From positions 2,728,001-2,792,000 of the forward strand of contig NZ_CP184360.1 of NCBI RefSeq assembly GCF_048595755.1: a stretch of 64,000 bases of DNA, given 5' to 3'. This document shows, in pieces, positions 8,147-17,317 of this stretch. Within the stretch, counting starts at the first letter, position 1, and each line of letters begins with the position of its first letter. Under the pieces are notes generated by a model. It had not been told where the DNA came from and did not search any database. It was given only the letters and a program-made list of their open reading frames with translations. Source of the DNA: Luteococcus sp048595755 (GTDB taxonomy: Bacteria > Actinomycetota > Actinomycetes > Propionibacteriales > Propionibacteriaceae). Made by a program: the position numbers and the translations under genes.

Positions 8147-9403
8147 ATGACCACCGTTGTCATCACCGGTTTTGGCGCCTACACCCCGCTGGGCGAATCC
8201 GCCCCGAGCACCTGGCAGGCGATGCTCGACGGCGTCAGCGGAGCCCACACCCTCACCCAGGACTGGGCGGCCGAGCTGCCCGTCACCTTCGCCGCGCAGG
8301 CCGCCGGTGACCCTGCCAGCCACCTGGATCGGGTGGCGGCCCGCCGCCTGGACCGTTCCACCCAGATGGCTCTGGTCTCCGGCAAGGAGGCCTGGGAGGA
8401 CGCCGGTTTCGTCTTCGGCGAGCAGAACGAGGGGCTCGACGAGGACCGCGTCGGTGTCAGCGTCGCCAGCGGCATCGGCGGCCTGAACTCGCTGCTGGAC
8501 CAGTGGGACATCCAGAAGGAGAAGGGCCTGCGTCGCGTCAGCCCCTTCACCATCCCGATGCTCATCAGCAATGCCCCGGCGGCCAACCTTGGCCTCAAGA
8601 TCAACGCCCGCGCCGGCATCCACACGCCGGTGAGCGCCTGTGCCTCGTCGAACGAGGCCATCAGCCTGGCCATCGACATGATCCGCCTGGGACGCGCCGA
8701 CATCGTGATGGCCGGCGGCACCGAGGCAGTCATCCACCCGCTGCCGATCAATGCCTTTGCGCAGATGCAGGCCCTCAGCCGCCGCAATGATTCCCCCGAG
8801 ACCGCCTCGCGGCCCTGGGACACGGGCCGCAACGGCTTCGTGATGGGTGAGGGCGCGGTCTGCATGGTGCTGGAGAGCCTGGAACACGCCCAGGCCCGTG
8901 GCGCCAAGATCTACGCCACCCTGGCTGGCGCCGGCATCAGCGCCGACAACCACGACATCGTCGAGCCCGATCCCTCGGGCCGAGGTCAGGCCGCCGCCAT
9001 GACCCGCGCGCTCAAGGAGGCCGGCCTGCAGCCCGGTGACATCAAGCACGTCAATGCCCACGGCACCTCCACGCCGAAGGGCGACGTGACCGAGGCCAAT
9101 TCGATCCGCACCGCCCTGGGCGATGCCGCCGACGACGTGATCGTGACCTCCACCAAGTCGATGACCGGTCACCTGCTGGGCGGCGCCGGCGCGATCGAGA
9201 CCTTCGCCACGGCGATGACGCTCAACACCCGCACCGTGCCGGCCACCATCAACATCGAGGAGCTCGAGCCGGGCCTGCCGGTGGAGATTGCCACCACCCA
9301 GCGTGAACTGCCCGAGGGCGACCTGGCCGCCTTGAACAACTCCTTCGGTTTCGGCGGTCACAACGTGGCCATCGCCGTGACCAATCAGCACCAGAGCCGC
9401 TGA
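8147..9403 (+). CDS. fabF: 3-oxoacyl-ACP synthase II (KAS II), 418 aa
   Basis: Elongating condensing enzyme. The Cys-His-His triad is present: C165 in VSACASSNE, H305 in NAHGTSTPKGD and H342 in KSMTGHLLGGAG. A glycine-rich GFGGHN segment closes the chain. The gap to acpP is 100 bases with a modest GGAG site. It is the last gene of the fab cluster; a GC hairpin and the convergent DUF3145 gene follow. Confidence 0.95.
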   Translation: MTTVVITGFGAYTPLGESAPSTWQAMLDGVSGAHTLTQDWAAELPVTFAAQAAGDPASHLDRVAARRLDRSTQMALVSGKEAWEDAGFVFGEQNEGLDEDRVGVSVASGIGGLNSLLDQWDIQKEKGLRRVSPFTIPMLISNAPAANLGLKINARAGIHTPVSACASSNEAISLAIDMIRLGRADIVMAGGTEAVIHPLPINAFAQMQALSRRNDSPETASRPWDTGRNGFVMGEGAVCMVLESLEHAQARGAKIYATLAGAGISADNHDIVEPDPSGRGQAAAMTRALKEAGLQPGDIKHVNAHGTSTPKGDVTEANSIRTALGDAADDVIVTSTKSMTGHLLGGAGAIETFATAMTLNTRTVPATINIEELEPGLPVEIATTQRELPEGDLAALNNSFGFGGHNVAIAVTNQHQSR

Positions 9404-9426
9404 CGGCTCCCGCTCCGGGAGGGCGG
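9396..9426. terminator. Hairpin between convergent fabF and the DUF3145 gene
   Basis: CTCCCG pairs with CGGGAG across a 3-base loop, inside an outer GCCGC/GCGGC pair. It lies in the 24-base gap between two stop codons. It has no T-run, so termination is probable rather than certain. Confidence 0.4.
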
Positions 9427-9427
9427 C

Positions 9428-9928
9428 TCAGACGGCCCGGTCCATCCACCGAACCGAGTCGCCCTCCCCGGCGTGACGAAAGGTCTCCAGCTCCTCGTCC
9501 CACGCGCGCCCCAACAGCAGTTCCAGTTCATCGGCCAGCGGGCTGCCATCCGTGGCGGCGCGAGCCATCGCGGCCCTGATGCGCTCCTCGGGCACCATCA
9601 CGTCGCCGTGCAGATTGGTGCTCGCGTGGAAGATCCCCAGCCGCGGCGTGCAACTCCAGCGGTGGCCCTCGCCGTCGCTGCCGGGCTGCTCGGTGACCTC
9701 GAAGCGGATGCGCTGCCAGGCACGGAAGGCACTGGCCAGCCTCGCGCCGGTGCCCTCGGGGCCGCTCCAGGCCAGTTCACACCTGAGCTGACCGGGCAGC
9801 GCGGGCTGGGCCTTCCACGCCAGCTCGACGGGCACGCCAAGGACACCGCCGACCGCCCATTCGATGTGGGGGCACAGCGCCGACGGTGTCGAGTGGACCA
9901 TCAACAGCCCACGGGTACTGCCACGCAT
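9428..9928 (-). CDS. DUF3145 family protein, 166 aa
   Basis: A conserved actinobacterial protein of unknown function. The opening VHSTPSALCPHIEWAVGGVLG is characteristic of DUF3145, and the length is typical. No catalytic motif or membrane segment is visible. The start is the ATG at 9928 with an AGGAGG site 6 bases upstream. Adjacency to fabF recurs in related genomes as far as I recall, but no functional link is shown here. Confidence 0.85.
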   Translation of the reverse strand: MRGSTRGLLMVHSTPSALCPHIEWAVGGVLGVPVELAWKAQPALPGQLRCELAWSGPEGTGARLASAFRAWQRIRFEVTEQPGSDGEGHRWSCTPRLGIFHASTNLHGDVMVPEERIRAAMARAATDGSPLADELELLLGRAWDEELETFRHAGEGDSVRWMDRAV

Positions 9929-10058
9929 CACATTCCTCCTGCCAAGGCCCCAGTCGTGCCTTCCCCTGCAGACTCGGGCGTGTGGAGGTCCGTGACGTCG
10001 CCTCGATTCTGCCCCAGGCGGCGACGAACTTCCAGACTCCCTCCGGTGCTGGCTCGCA

Positions 10059-10070
10059 CCACCCGGGTGG
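10059..10070. promoter_or_regulatory. Perfect 12-bp palindrome CCACCCGGGTGG upstream of the S9 peptidase
   Basis: It ends 5 bases before the TAGGGT -10 box at 10076-10081, so it overlaps the expected promoter spacer. It could be an operator for an unknown regulator. Confidence 0.35.
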
Positions 10071-10088
10071 CTGGGTAGGGTCGGGAAC

Positions 10089-12002
10089 ATGACGACGCGC
10101 ACTCCCCTGCCCTGTGGCAGCTGGCCCTCGCCCATCACGATCGACGCCATGTTGGCCTCCGGCGTCGGCCTGCAGTCCGTCGGCGTCGACGGGCAGGACA
10201 TCTACTGGTTGGAGAGCCGCCCGCAGGAGGACGGACGCACGACGCTGGTGCGGCTGCGCCGGGGGGAGCAGGAGGAGATCACCCCCGCGCCTGCCACCGT
10301 TCGCTCGCGGGTACAGGAATATGGCGGGGGCACCTGGCACGCCCAGGCCGGCGTGGTCGCCTGGTGCAATGACGACGATGGTGCCGTCCACGTCACCGTC
10401 GACGGCACCAGCCGGGCCATCACCGACGGAGATCGCACGGTACGCTTCGGCGGCCTGCGGGTGGATGCGGTGCGCCGTCTGGTGCTCGCGGTCCGTGAGG
10501 ATCATCGCGCCGACGGTGAGCCGGTGAACACCCTCGTCGCGCTGCGGTTGGACGATGACAATGCCGACGGGGGGCTGGTGCTGGCCGAAGGCGCCGACTT
10601 CTATGCCCACCCCGAACTGTCCTCCACCGGCCGGCTGGCCTGGGTGGAGTGGGACCACCCCAACATGCCGTGGGACGAGACCAGGCTGATGGTGGGCAAT
10701 CTCACCGAAACCGGCGTCGAGGACGCGCGGCTGGTGGCCGGTGGAGACCGAACCAGCGTGGTCCATCCGCGCTGGGTGGGTGACCAGCTCGTGCACCTGA
10801 GCGACGAGACCGGCTACTGGAATCCCTGGCTGCTGGCCGATGGCGAGCGTCGTCAGCTGGTGAGCCTGGCGGCCGACTTCTGTCGTCCCCTGTGGGTGCA
10901 GGGAAATGACATGTACGCCGTGACCGACGACGGGCACCTGGTGATGTTCTGCTACCAGGACGCACGCGCCCGGGTGCTGCGGGTCTCGCTCGATGGGGAG
11001 CACGACTTCCTGTCACAGACCTTCGCCGACGTCGACACGATCGCGGCCGGTGCGGCAGGAATCGTGCTCAACGTCGACCACGCCGATCGGCACGCCCAGA
11101 TCCTGCGGCTGGACGGGGCCCAGCTCACCAGCATCCGTGAAGCCAGCGACGAGCAACCCGACCCCGGTTTCGTCTCGGTGCCCGAATCGATCTGGTTCGA
11201 CGCGGGCCACGGGCAGACCCAGGCCTGGTACTACCCGCCCACCAATGCCCACCACGAACCCACGGTCGGGGAGCTGCCGCCGGTGATCGTCAACACCCAC
11301 GGCGGCCCCACCGCGATGGCCCCGGGCGTCTACCGCAGCGACTTCCAGTTCTGGACCTCGCGCGGTTTCGGGGTGCTCGACGTGAACTACTCCGGCTCGG
11401 CGGGCTTCGGCCGCGAATACCGCGACCGGCTGCGGGAAAACTGGGGCGTGGCCGACGTCGACGACGCGGTCGGTGCGGTCCGGGCCGTGATCGAGCGGGG
11501 CCTGGCCGATCCGCGACGCGTGGCGATCCAGGGCGGCTCGGCGGGTGGCTACACCACCCTTCAGGCCCTGGTCAGCTCCGACGTCTTCGCGGCGGGCATC
11601 AGCCGCTACGGCATCGGTGACCTTGAGACGCTGGTCACCGACACCCACAAGTTCGAGGCTCGCTATCCCTTCGGCCTGGTGGGGCCCTGGCCCGAGCAGA
11701 AGGCCCGCTACGAGGAGCGCTCCCCCATCCACCATGTCGAGCGGCTCTCCAGCCCGATGCTCATCCTGCAGGGCCTCGACGACAAGGTGGTGCCGCCCAG
11801 CCAGGCCGAGGCGATGGCCGAGGCGGTGCGGGCCAAGCAGCTTCCCCTTGCCCTGTTGATGTTCGAGGGCGAAGGGCACGGCTTCCGCAAGCAGGCCACC
11901 CGTCGCGCGGTAGTGGAGGCCCAGTTGAGCTTCTTCAGCCAGCTCTTCGGCTTCACCCCGGCCGACGAGGTGCCCCGGCTCACCGTCGAGAACCTGGTCT
12001 GA
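10089..12002 (+). CDS. S9 family prolyl oligopeptidase-like peptidase, 637 aa
   Basis: Cytosolic serine peptidase of the acylaminoacyl-peptidase/dipeptidyl-peptidase type. Residues about 25-370 are a beta-propeller. The C-terminal alpha/beta-hydrolase domain has S484 in QGGSAGGY, D564 in QGLDDKVVP and H597 in GEGHGF. There is no signal peptide. The start ATG at 10089 has no Shine-Dalgarno sequence but has TAGGGT 7 bases before it, so the message is probably leaderless. A related peptidase is cut off at the left edge. Substrate unknown. Confidence 0.9.
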   Translation: MTTRTPLPCGSWPSPITIDAMLASGVGLQSVGVDGQDIYWLESRPQEDGRTTLVRLRRGEQEEITPAPATVRSRVQEYGGGTWHAQAGVVAWCNDDDGAVHVTVDGTSRAITDGDRTVRFGGLRVDAVRRLVLAVREDHRADGEPVNTLVALRLDDDNADGGLVLAEGADFYAHPELSSTGRLAWVEWDHPNMPWDETRLMVGNLTETGVEDARLVAGGDRTSVVHPRWVGDQLVHLSDETGYWNPWLLADGERRQLVSLAADFCRPLWVQGNDMYAVTDDGHLVMFCYQDARARVLRVSLDGEHDFLSQTFADVDTIAAGAAGIVLNVDHADRHAQILRLDGAQLTSIREASDEQPDPGFVSVPESIWFDAGHGQTQAWYYPPTNAHHEPTVGELPPVIVNTHGGPTAMAPGVYRSDFQFWTSRGFGVLDVNYSGSAGFGREYRDRLRENWGVADVDDAVGAVRAVIERGLADPRRVAIQGGSAGGYTTLQALVSSDVFAAGISRYGIGDLETLVTDTHKFEARYPFGLVGPWPEQKARYEERSPIHHVERLSSPMLILQGLDDKVVPPSQAEAMAEAVRAKQLPLALLMFEGEGHGFRKQATRRAVVEAQLSFFSQLFGFTPADEVPRLTVENLV

Positions 12003-12007
12003 GGCCC

Positions 12008-12145
12008 CCTCGACAGGCTCGGGGAACGGGTTGGGACCAGCTCGGGGAACGGTTTTTTGGGGGGCCGCCCGAGCCTGTCGAGGGCCCATCCCGCCGCCCG
12101 AGCCTGTCGAGGGCCGATCCCGCCGCCCGAGCTTGTCGAGGGCTC
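12008..12145. repeat. Array of a dispersed CGAGCCTGTCGAGGG repeat, one inverted and three 29-bp tandem copies
   Basis: One copy reads CCCTCGACAGGCTCGGGG (from 12008). Three direct copies in the opposite orientation begin at 12070, 12099 and 12128, an exact 29-base period. The last runs into the stop codon of the minus-strand gene at 12144. The arms can pair to form a large hairpin between two convergent genes, so it may terminate transcription. Single copies occur at 48396, 50456 and 57424. Confidence 0.75.
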
Positions 12146-12896
12146 AGTCGGCCGTGCCGTAGTCGCGGGCGCCGAAGATGGCAGTGCCCACGCGAACGCA
12201 GGTGGAGCCGTGGGCGATGGCCAGCTCCAGGTCGCCCGACATGCCCATGCTCAGCTCGCTCCACGACGACCCGAGCGCCAGTGCGTCGCGCAGCTCGCGC
12301 TGCAGCTGCACCAGTCGGTCGAAACAGGCGCCCACCTGCTGCTGGTCGGCCTTGATCGCCACCGTCATCAGCCCGCGCACGTCCAGGGCGTCACAGGCCG
12401 CCAGCTGGCGGGCCAGGCCCATGACCTCATCGGGAGCCACGCCATGCTTCTGCGGTTCCCCGGAGGTGTTCACCTGGATCAGCACCGGCAGACGTCGCCC
12501 CAAGGGCTGCAGCCTGCGATCGAGCGCCTCGGCGATGCGCAGTGAGTCGAGCGCCTGGAACTCGTCGGCCAGCTCGGCGACCACCTTGGCCTTGTTGGTC
12601 TGCAGGTGGCCGATCATCGAGAATCCGAAGTCGTCGTCCTCGTCCCGCTCGGCACATTTGCGCTGCAGTTCCTGCACCTTGTTCTCACCGAAGAGGCGGT
12701 GGCCGTGCGCCGCGGCCTCGCGCACCAATTCGATGGGATGGGTCTTGCTCACCGGGAGCAGACGGACCTCGCTGCGGTCACGCCCCGCCGCGGCGCAGGC
12801 GGCAGCCAGCCGCTGCTCAACCGCCTGGAGCCGTGCGCCCAGCGCGGACCGATCCTCGGGACTGTTCGTGATCGCCATGGAATGACTCAACCACAT
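12144..12896 (-). CDS. YggS/PROSC-family pyridoxal-phosphate-binding protein, 250 aa
   Basis: Single-domain PLP-binding protein of the alanine-racemase fold, involved in vitamin B6 and amino-acid homeostasis. It has the PLP lysine in LLPVSKTHP (K51), then GENKVQE, GHLQTNK, and the phosphate-binding SMGMSGDLE and GTAIFGAR. The ATG at 12896 overlaps the preceding VWA gene stop (TGATG), which favours coupled translation; an internal ATG at 12878 is possible. In many actinobacteria this gene sits in the division cluster; here it ends the MoxR operon instead. Confidence 0.9.
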   Translation of the reverse strand: MWLSHSMAITNSPEDRSALGARLQAVEQRLAAACAAAGRDRSEVRLLPVSKTHPIELVREAAAHGHRLFGENKVQELQRKCAERDEDDDFGFSMIGHLQTNKAKVVAELADEFQALDSLRIAEALDRRLQPLGRRLPVLIQVNTSGEPQKHGVAPDEVMGLARQLAACDALDVRGLMTVAIKADQQQVGACFDRLVQLQRELRDALALGSSWSELSMGMSGDLELAIAHGSTCVRVGTAIFGARDYGTAD

Positions 12897-13861
12897 CAGG
12901 GCCAGCGAGCACCCAGCGAGATCACTCCCAGCGAGGCGAGGATGGCGAACAACAGCGCCAGACCCGCGTACTTGTCGGTGACCTCGGTGTAGACCTTCTC
13001 GTAGCCCACCGACTGGGCAATGGTCTTGTAGACCGCCTCCAACTCGTCCTTGCTGGCCGCAGCGAACTTCTTGCCACCCGAATTGCGGGCCACCGCGGCC
13101 AGCTCGGCATGGTTGACCGGCACCGGCTGGCGCTGCCCACTCTCCACCACGAAGCCCGTGGCAGTGCCGTAGGCGATGGAATAGACCGGCACCTGCTGCT
13201 TCTTGGACTGCTCGGCGGCCACCAGCGACGAACGCCCGATGTTGGTGGCCCCGTCGGAGAGCAGGACGATGGCCGCCGGCGCTGTCTCCTTGGGACGGTC
13301 CTTGTCCGGCGGCACCAGCTTGAGCGAGTCGAGCGAGGTGTAGATGCCCTCACCGATGGCGGTCGACGGAGCGACCTCCAGGTTCTGGATGGCCCGGTCC
13401 ACCGCGCCGCGGTCGGTGGTGGGCGGCACGACGATCTGTGCGGTGGCGGCGAAACTCACCAGCGAGACGTTGAAGCGTTCGGGCAGCTGACGTGTGAAGG
13501 CTTGGGCGGCGGCCTGGGCGGCAGCCAGCCGGTTGGGCTTGACGTCGGTGGCCACCATCGAGCGTGACACGTCGACGGCGATCACCACTGTCGCGCGGTC
13601 CCTGGGCACATGGGTGTAGGCCTTCGGCATGGCCCAGGCCACCACCAATGAGGCCAGGGAGGCCAGTGCCAGCGCCACCGCGCCGTGCCGCTTCCAAGCA
13701 GCATCCTTGGGGATCACCAGGTCGAGCCGGGTACGCCGACGCCCCGGCGTGGGACGGAAGCGGCCGTTGAGCAGCAGGTAGAGCAATCCGATGGCGGGGA
13801 CCAGCAGCAGGAACCACAACCGTTCCGGACGCATGAACTCGGTGAGCATCATCACCAGCAT
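12896..13861 (-). CDS. VWA-domain membrane protein (BatA-like), about 321 aa
   Basis: Two N-terminal membrane segments (about 9-25 and 53-72) are followed by a von Willebrand A domain with the metal-site motif DVSRSM. A final membrane helix lies before the end (LALLFAILASLGVISLGARWP). This is the Bat/aerotolerance arrangement: a membrane-anchored VWA protein working with a MoxR AAA+ chaperone. The ATG at 13861 overlaps the upstream stop as TGATG; GTG codons 3-9 bases earlier are alternatives. It is a close paralogue of the upstream gene, with the same topology and ending. Confidence 0.85.
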   Translation of the reverse strand: MLVMMLTEFMRPERLWFLLLVPAIGLLYLLLNGRFRPTPGRRRTRLDLVIPKDAAWKRHGAVALALASLASLVVAWAMPKAYTHVPRDRATVVIAVDVSRSMVATDVKPNRLAAAQAAAQAFTRQLPERFNVSLVSFAATAQIVVPPTTDRGAVDRAIQNLEVAPSTAIGEGIYTSLDSLKLVPPDKDRPKETAPAAIVLLSDGATNIGRSSLVAAEQSKKQQVPVYSIAYGTATGFVVESGQRQPVPVNHAELAAVARNSGGKKFAAASKDELEAVYKTIAQSVGYEKVYTEVTDKYAGLALLFAILASLGVISLGARWP

Positions 13862-14835
13862 CACGGCCACCTCGCAGCCATCGACACCGCGCCGAGCGCG
13901 GCGACCGTCGCGAAGGCCAGTGCGTAGAGGGCGTACTGGGCGGTGCGTTCCTTGCGCACTTCCTCGTAACCCACCTGGCTCTTCACGTCCTTGTAGACAT
14001 CCTTCAGTTCGTCGGCCGAATCCGCGCCCCAGGACTCACCGCCGGTCATCTGGGCGACCTTCTTCAGCGCGGCGGAATCCGGGGGCACGCGCTCGCGCTT
14101 GCCGTCCAGGTCCACGTAGCCCGTGGACTTGCCGTAGGCGATGGTGTGCACCGGAACCTTGGCCGTTCGGGCCGTGGCCGCCGCAGACATCGGATCGGTG
14201 CCAGTCGTGCTGGTGCCGTCGCTGAGCATCACCACCAGACCGGGGGCCGGCTTCTCGTCGTCGCCCTTGGGGGCCTGCTCGATGGCCTTCAGGCTGATGG
14301 TGATCGCATCGCCGATGGCGGTGCCGTCCTGCAACTCGATTCCCTCGATGGCGCGCATCGTGGCGGCACGGTCGATGCTGGGTGGCATCCGCACCGACGG
14401 GTTGCCGCTCAACGCGACGATCGAGACGTTGAAGCCCTCCGGCAGCGTGGCGATGAAGTCCTTGGCCGCCTGCTTGGCGGCGTCGAGCCGGTTGGGCTTC
14501 ACGTCGGTGGCCTGCATCGACTGCGAGGAGTCGATCACCACCACGACGGTGGCCCGTTCACGCGGCACCCGCTCGATGCCCATCGGCCGGGCCCAGGCCA
14601 GGGCCAGGGAGACCAGCGCACACAGGCTCATGGCGACCGCCACGTGCCGACGCCACTGCGACTGGCGCGGCAGCACTGCGCCCAGCACGCCAGTGTTGGT
14701 GTAGCGGATGCCGGTGCGCCCCTTCAGGCGCAGGGCCAGCAGATAGGCGATCACCAGCAACGGCAGCACCAGCAGCGACCACAACCGCTCCGGGCTCTTG
14801 AACTCCGGCAGCGCCAGCAACAGGTCCGGGGTCAT
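13861..14835 (-). CDS. VWA-domain membrane protein (BatA-like), paralogue, 324 aa
   Basis: It has the same architecture as its downstream neighbour: an N-terminal hydrophobic pair, a VWA domain with DSSQSM, then a C-terminal helix ending SMAARWP. The motifs ATDVKPNRL and YKD(V/I)KSQVGYE are shared, indicating tandem duplication. The start ATG at 14835 overlaps the DUF58 stop (ATGA). Together with DUF58 and MoxR it probably forms a chaperone or metal-insertion system of unknown client. Confidence 0.87.
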   Translation of the reverse strand: MTPDLLLALPEFKSPERLWSLLVLPLLVIAYLLALRLKGRTGIRYTNTGVLGAVLPRQSQWRRHVAVAMSLCALVSLALAWARPMGIERVPRERATVVVVIDSSQSMQATDVKPNRLDAAKQAAKDFIATLPEGFNVSIVALSGNPSVRMPPSIDRAATMRAIEGIELQDGTAIGDAITISLKAIEQAPKGDDEKPAPGLVVMLSDGTSTTGTDPMSAAATARTAKVPVHTIAYGKSTGYVDLDGKRERVPPDSAALKKVAQMTGGESWGADSADELKDVYKDVKSQVGYEEVRKERTAQYALYALAFATVAALGAVSMAARWP

Positions 14836-15899
14836 CGGCTCACCCCCTGCGGAGGCTGGTGCAGCATCGAGGCGGTGCGGCGGTAGGCCAGCACGAAGCG
14901 GGCGATGTCCTGCACCCAGTCACGGTCGGTGCGCAGCTGGATGTGCCCGACGCCGGCCCGCCGCAGGGCGATCCGGATCCGTTCCCGTTGCGCCGCCGAG
15001 GCGGCATCCATCCGGGCCCGGGCCGCGGGATCGGAGGTGTTCACATAGCGTGCGAAGTCGCTCTCGGGGTCCTTGATCAACATCTCGCCCACGTCGGGGA
15101 ATTCCACCTCGTGGCTGTCGACCACCTCGATGCACAGCACCTGGTTGCGCACCGCCAACCGACGCAGCGCACGCTCCCAGTCGGGCTCCACATTCGGATC
15201 GAGTTCCGAATCACCGGGGGTGAGGAAGTCACTGACCACCACACGCATCCCACGACGTCGCTGGGTTCGCACCAACTGCTCGATGCCCTTGGCCAGAGTC
15301 ATGTCGCCGGGCGCCCGGTCGGGGACGATCGGTTCGTCGAGCATCTTGCGCAGCAGCCCGTAGAGCGCTGTGCGCCCGCTGCTGGCCGGCAACCGCTTCA
15401 CCTGGTCCTGGCGCATGATCATTCCGCCGAAGCGGTCGCCCATCTTCTGGCTGAGGAAGCCGATGGTGGCGATTGCGGCGATGCCGAGGTCTCGCTTGGT
15501 GATGCCCTCGGTGCCCCAGTTCATGCTGGGAGTGACGTCGAGCAGCGCCCACACCTCGAGTTCTCGATCGGCGATGGTGTCGCGCACATGCGGGACGGTG
15601 GTGCGAGCGGTGACAGCCCAGTCCATCTTGCGCACGTCGTCCTGGCCGGGTTGGTAGACCCGGGCATCGTGGGCGTCGGCGCCGGGGCCGGGCAGCAGTC
15701 CCGTGTGGTCACCGTGCAGGAAGCCCTCCAACCGTCGCACGATGGTCAGCTCGAGCCGACGCAACGCCTGCTCCGGCGCCAGCCGGTTCAGGGGCAGGGT
15801 CGCGCCCGCCGGCGGCGTCAGCACGCTGCGCGCAGCGCCGACGTCGGGCGAGTACCCGGCCGGCACGCCGGGCGGGGCGAAGGAGGGCGGCTGGGTCAT
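14832..15899 (-). CDS. DUF58 domain protein, 355 aa
   Basis: Soluble DUF58 protein, the usual partner of MoxR ATPases. It has the conserved YQPGQDDVRKMDWAVTAR and a VWA-like core (LLDVTPSMNWG, then VVVSDFLTPGD). A proline-rich leader of about 40 residues precedes it. The start ATG is 3 bases after the moxR stop, and the end overlaps the next VWA gene by 4 bases. Confidence 0.87.
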   Translation of the reverse strand: MTQPPSFAPPGVPAGYSPDVGAARSVLTPPAGATLPLNRLAPEQALRRLELTIVRRLEGFLHGDHTGLLPGPGADAHDARVYQPGQDDVRKMDWAVTARTTVPHVRDTIADRELEVWALLDVTPSMNWGTEGITKRDLGIAAIATIGFLSQKMGDRFGGMIMRQDQVKRLPASSGRTALYGLLRKMLDEPIVPDRAPGDMTLAKGIEQLVRTQRRRGMRVVVSDFLTPGDSELDPNVEPDWERALRRLAVRNQVLCIEVVDSHEVEFPDVGEMLIKDPESDFARYVNTSDPAARARMDAASAAQRERIRIALRRAGVGHIQLRTDRDWVQDIARFVLAYRRTASMLHQPPQGVSR

Positions 15900-15902
15900 G
15901 GA

Positions 15903-17129
15903 TCAGTTCTGCTGCGGATCGTACGGATTGGCCGGCGGCTGGGGCTGCGCGCCCTGGGAGCCCTGCGGCGGCTGGGACTGGGGCTGCGGGGGCGGGAAAT
16001 CCGGCGCCTCCGGGGCCGGCTGCGGGGCTGGCGCCTCGGCACTTGGCTCGGGCCGCACCGAGTGTTGTTCGTGCTGCTGCTGGCGGGTCTGCTCATTCCA
16101 CACCGGGGTGGGTGGCGGCACCATGGCCAGGATGCGCTCAACCACCTGGCTCGTGGAAATGTTGTCGGCCACCGCGTCGAAGCCGAGCACCAGGCGGTGG
16201 GCCATCACGTCGGGCGCCACGGCCTGCACGTCGGTGGGAAGCACGTAGTCGCGGCCGTGGATCAGGGCCAGTGCCCGAGCGGCCGAGACCAGCCCCAACG
16301 TGGCGCGCGGGGAACAGCCGATCTGGATGACACTGGTCAGGTCTGGCATCCCGAATTCCGCGGGGGTGCGGGTGGCCAGCACCAGCCGCACGATGTACTC
16401 GGCGACCAGGTTGTGCACGAAGACATTGCTGGCCATCTCCTGCAGGGCCAACACCTTCTGGGGGTCCAGGATGTTGACCGGCTCCGGTGGGGTCACCGAC
16501 ATCCGGCGCAGGATCTCGAATTCCTCGTTGCCGCGCGGGTAGGGCACGTCCACCTTGAGCAGGAAGCGGTCACGCTGTGCCTCGGGCAGCGGGTAGACGC
16601 CCTCGGACTCCACCGGGTTCTGGGTGGCGATCACGATGAAGGGCTTGGGCGCCGGGTAGGTGACGCCGCCGATGGAGACCTGCTTCTCGGCCATCAGCTC
16701 GAGCATGGCCGACTGCACCTTGGCGGGCGCACGGTTGATCTCGTCGGCCAGCACGAAGTTCACGAAGACCGGGCCGAGCTCGATGTCGAAGCTCTCCTTC
16801 GAGGCCGAGTAGATGCGGGTACCGACGATGTCGGAGGGAACCAGGTCTGGCGTGAACTGCACACGCGCGAACTCGCCGCCCACCACCGTCGCGAAGGAGC
16901 GCACGGCGAGGGTCTTGGCGACACCGGGCACGCCCTCCAGCAAGATGTGGCCCTTGGCGAGCAGGCCCACCATCAGCTGTTCCACCATGTGTTCCTGCCC
17001 GACGATCACGCGCTGCACCTGCGCGATGGCCTCCCCCAGCAGGCTGGCAGCTTCCTTGATGGTGGTCGGCGTGCTCTCGTGCGGCGTCGACGCGGGTGGC
17101 ACGGGCGCGGACTCCGGGGTGCTGCTCAC
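15903..17129 (-). CDS. moxR: MoxR-family AAA+ ATPase, 408 aa
   Basis: AAA+ chaperone. The Walker A variant GVPGVAKT (66-73) is typical of MoxR, Walker B is LADEINRAP, and sensor 1 lies in VIATQNPVE. A 75-residue Pro/Gln-rich disordered tail follows the ATPase. The start is the GTG at 17129, preceded by AGGAG at the right distance. It is first in the operon moxR-DUF58-VWA-VWA-yggS, each gene overlapping or nearly touching the next. Its role is inferred: activation or folding of the VWA proteins. Confidence 0.92.
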   Translation of the reverse strand: MSSTPESAPVPPASTPHESTPTTIKEAASLLGEAIAQVQRVIVGQEHMVEQLMVGLLAKGHILLEGVPGVAKTLAVRSFATVVGGEFARVQFTPDLVPSDIVGTRIYSASKESFDIELGPVFVNFVLADEINRAPAKVQSAMLELMAEKQVSIGGVTYPAPKPFIVIATQNPVESEGVYPLPEAQRDRFLLKVDVPYPRGNEEFEILRRMSVTPPEPVNILDPQKVLALQEMASNVFVHNLVAEYIVRLVLATRTPAEFGMPDLTSVIQIGCSPRATLGLVSAARALALIHGRDYVLPTDVQAVAPDVMAHRLVLGFDAVADNISTSQVVERILAMVPPPTPVWNEQTRQQQHEQHSVRPEPSAEAPAPQPAPEAPDFPPPQPQSQPPQGSQGAQPQPPANPYDPQQN

Positions 17130-17317
17130 GTGAATGTCTCCTGGCTGTGCTGCGAGATTCGGGCTGCCAGTCACGATACCTCGCACCCAAGACAGTTCCG
17201 TCGGACCAACCGGCGCAACGCGTGCCGCGGCGAGCCCGACGGTTGAGACGGCGAGAGTTGAACCGTGCCGACTGTCGAACCATGCCGAGTCTTGGGCAAT
17301 GTGGTGAGATGGTCCCG

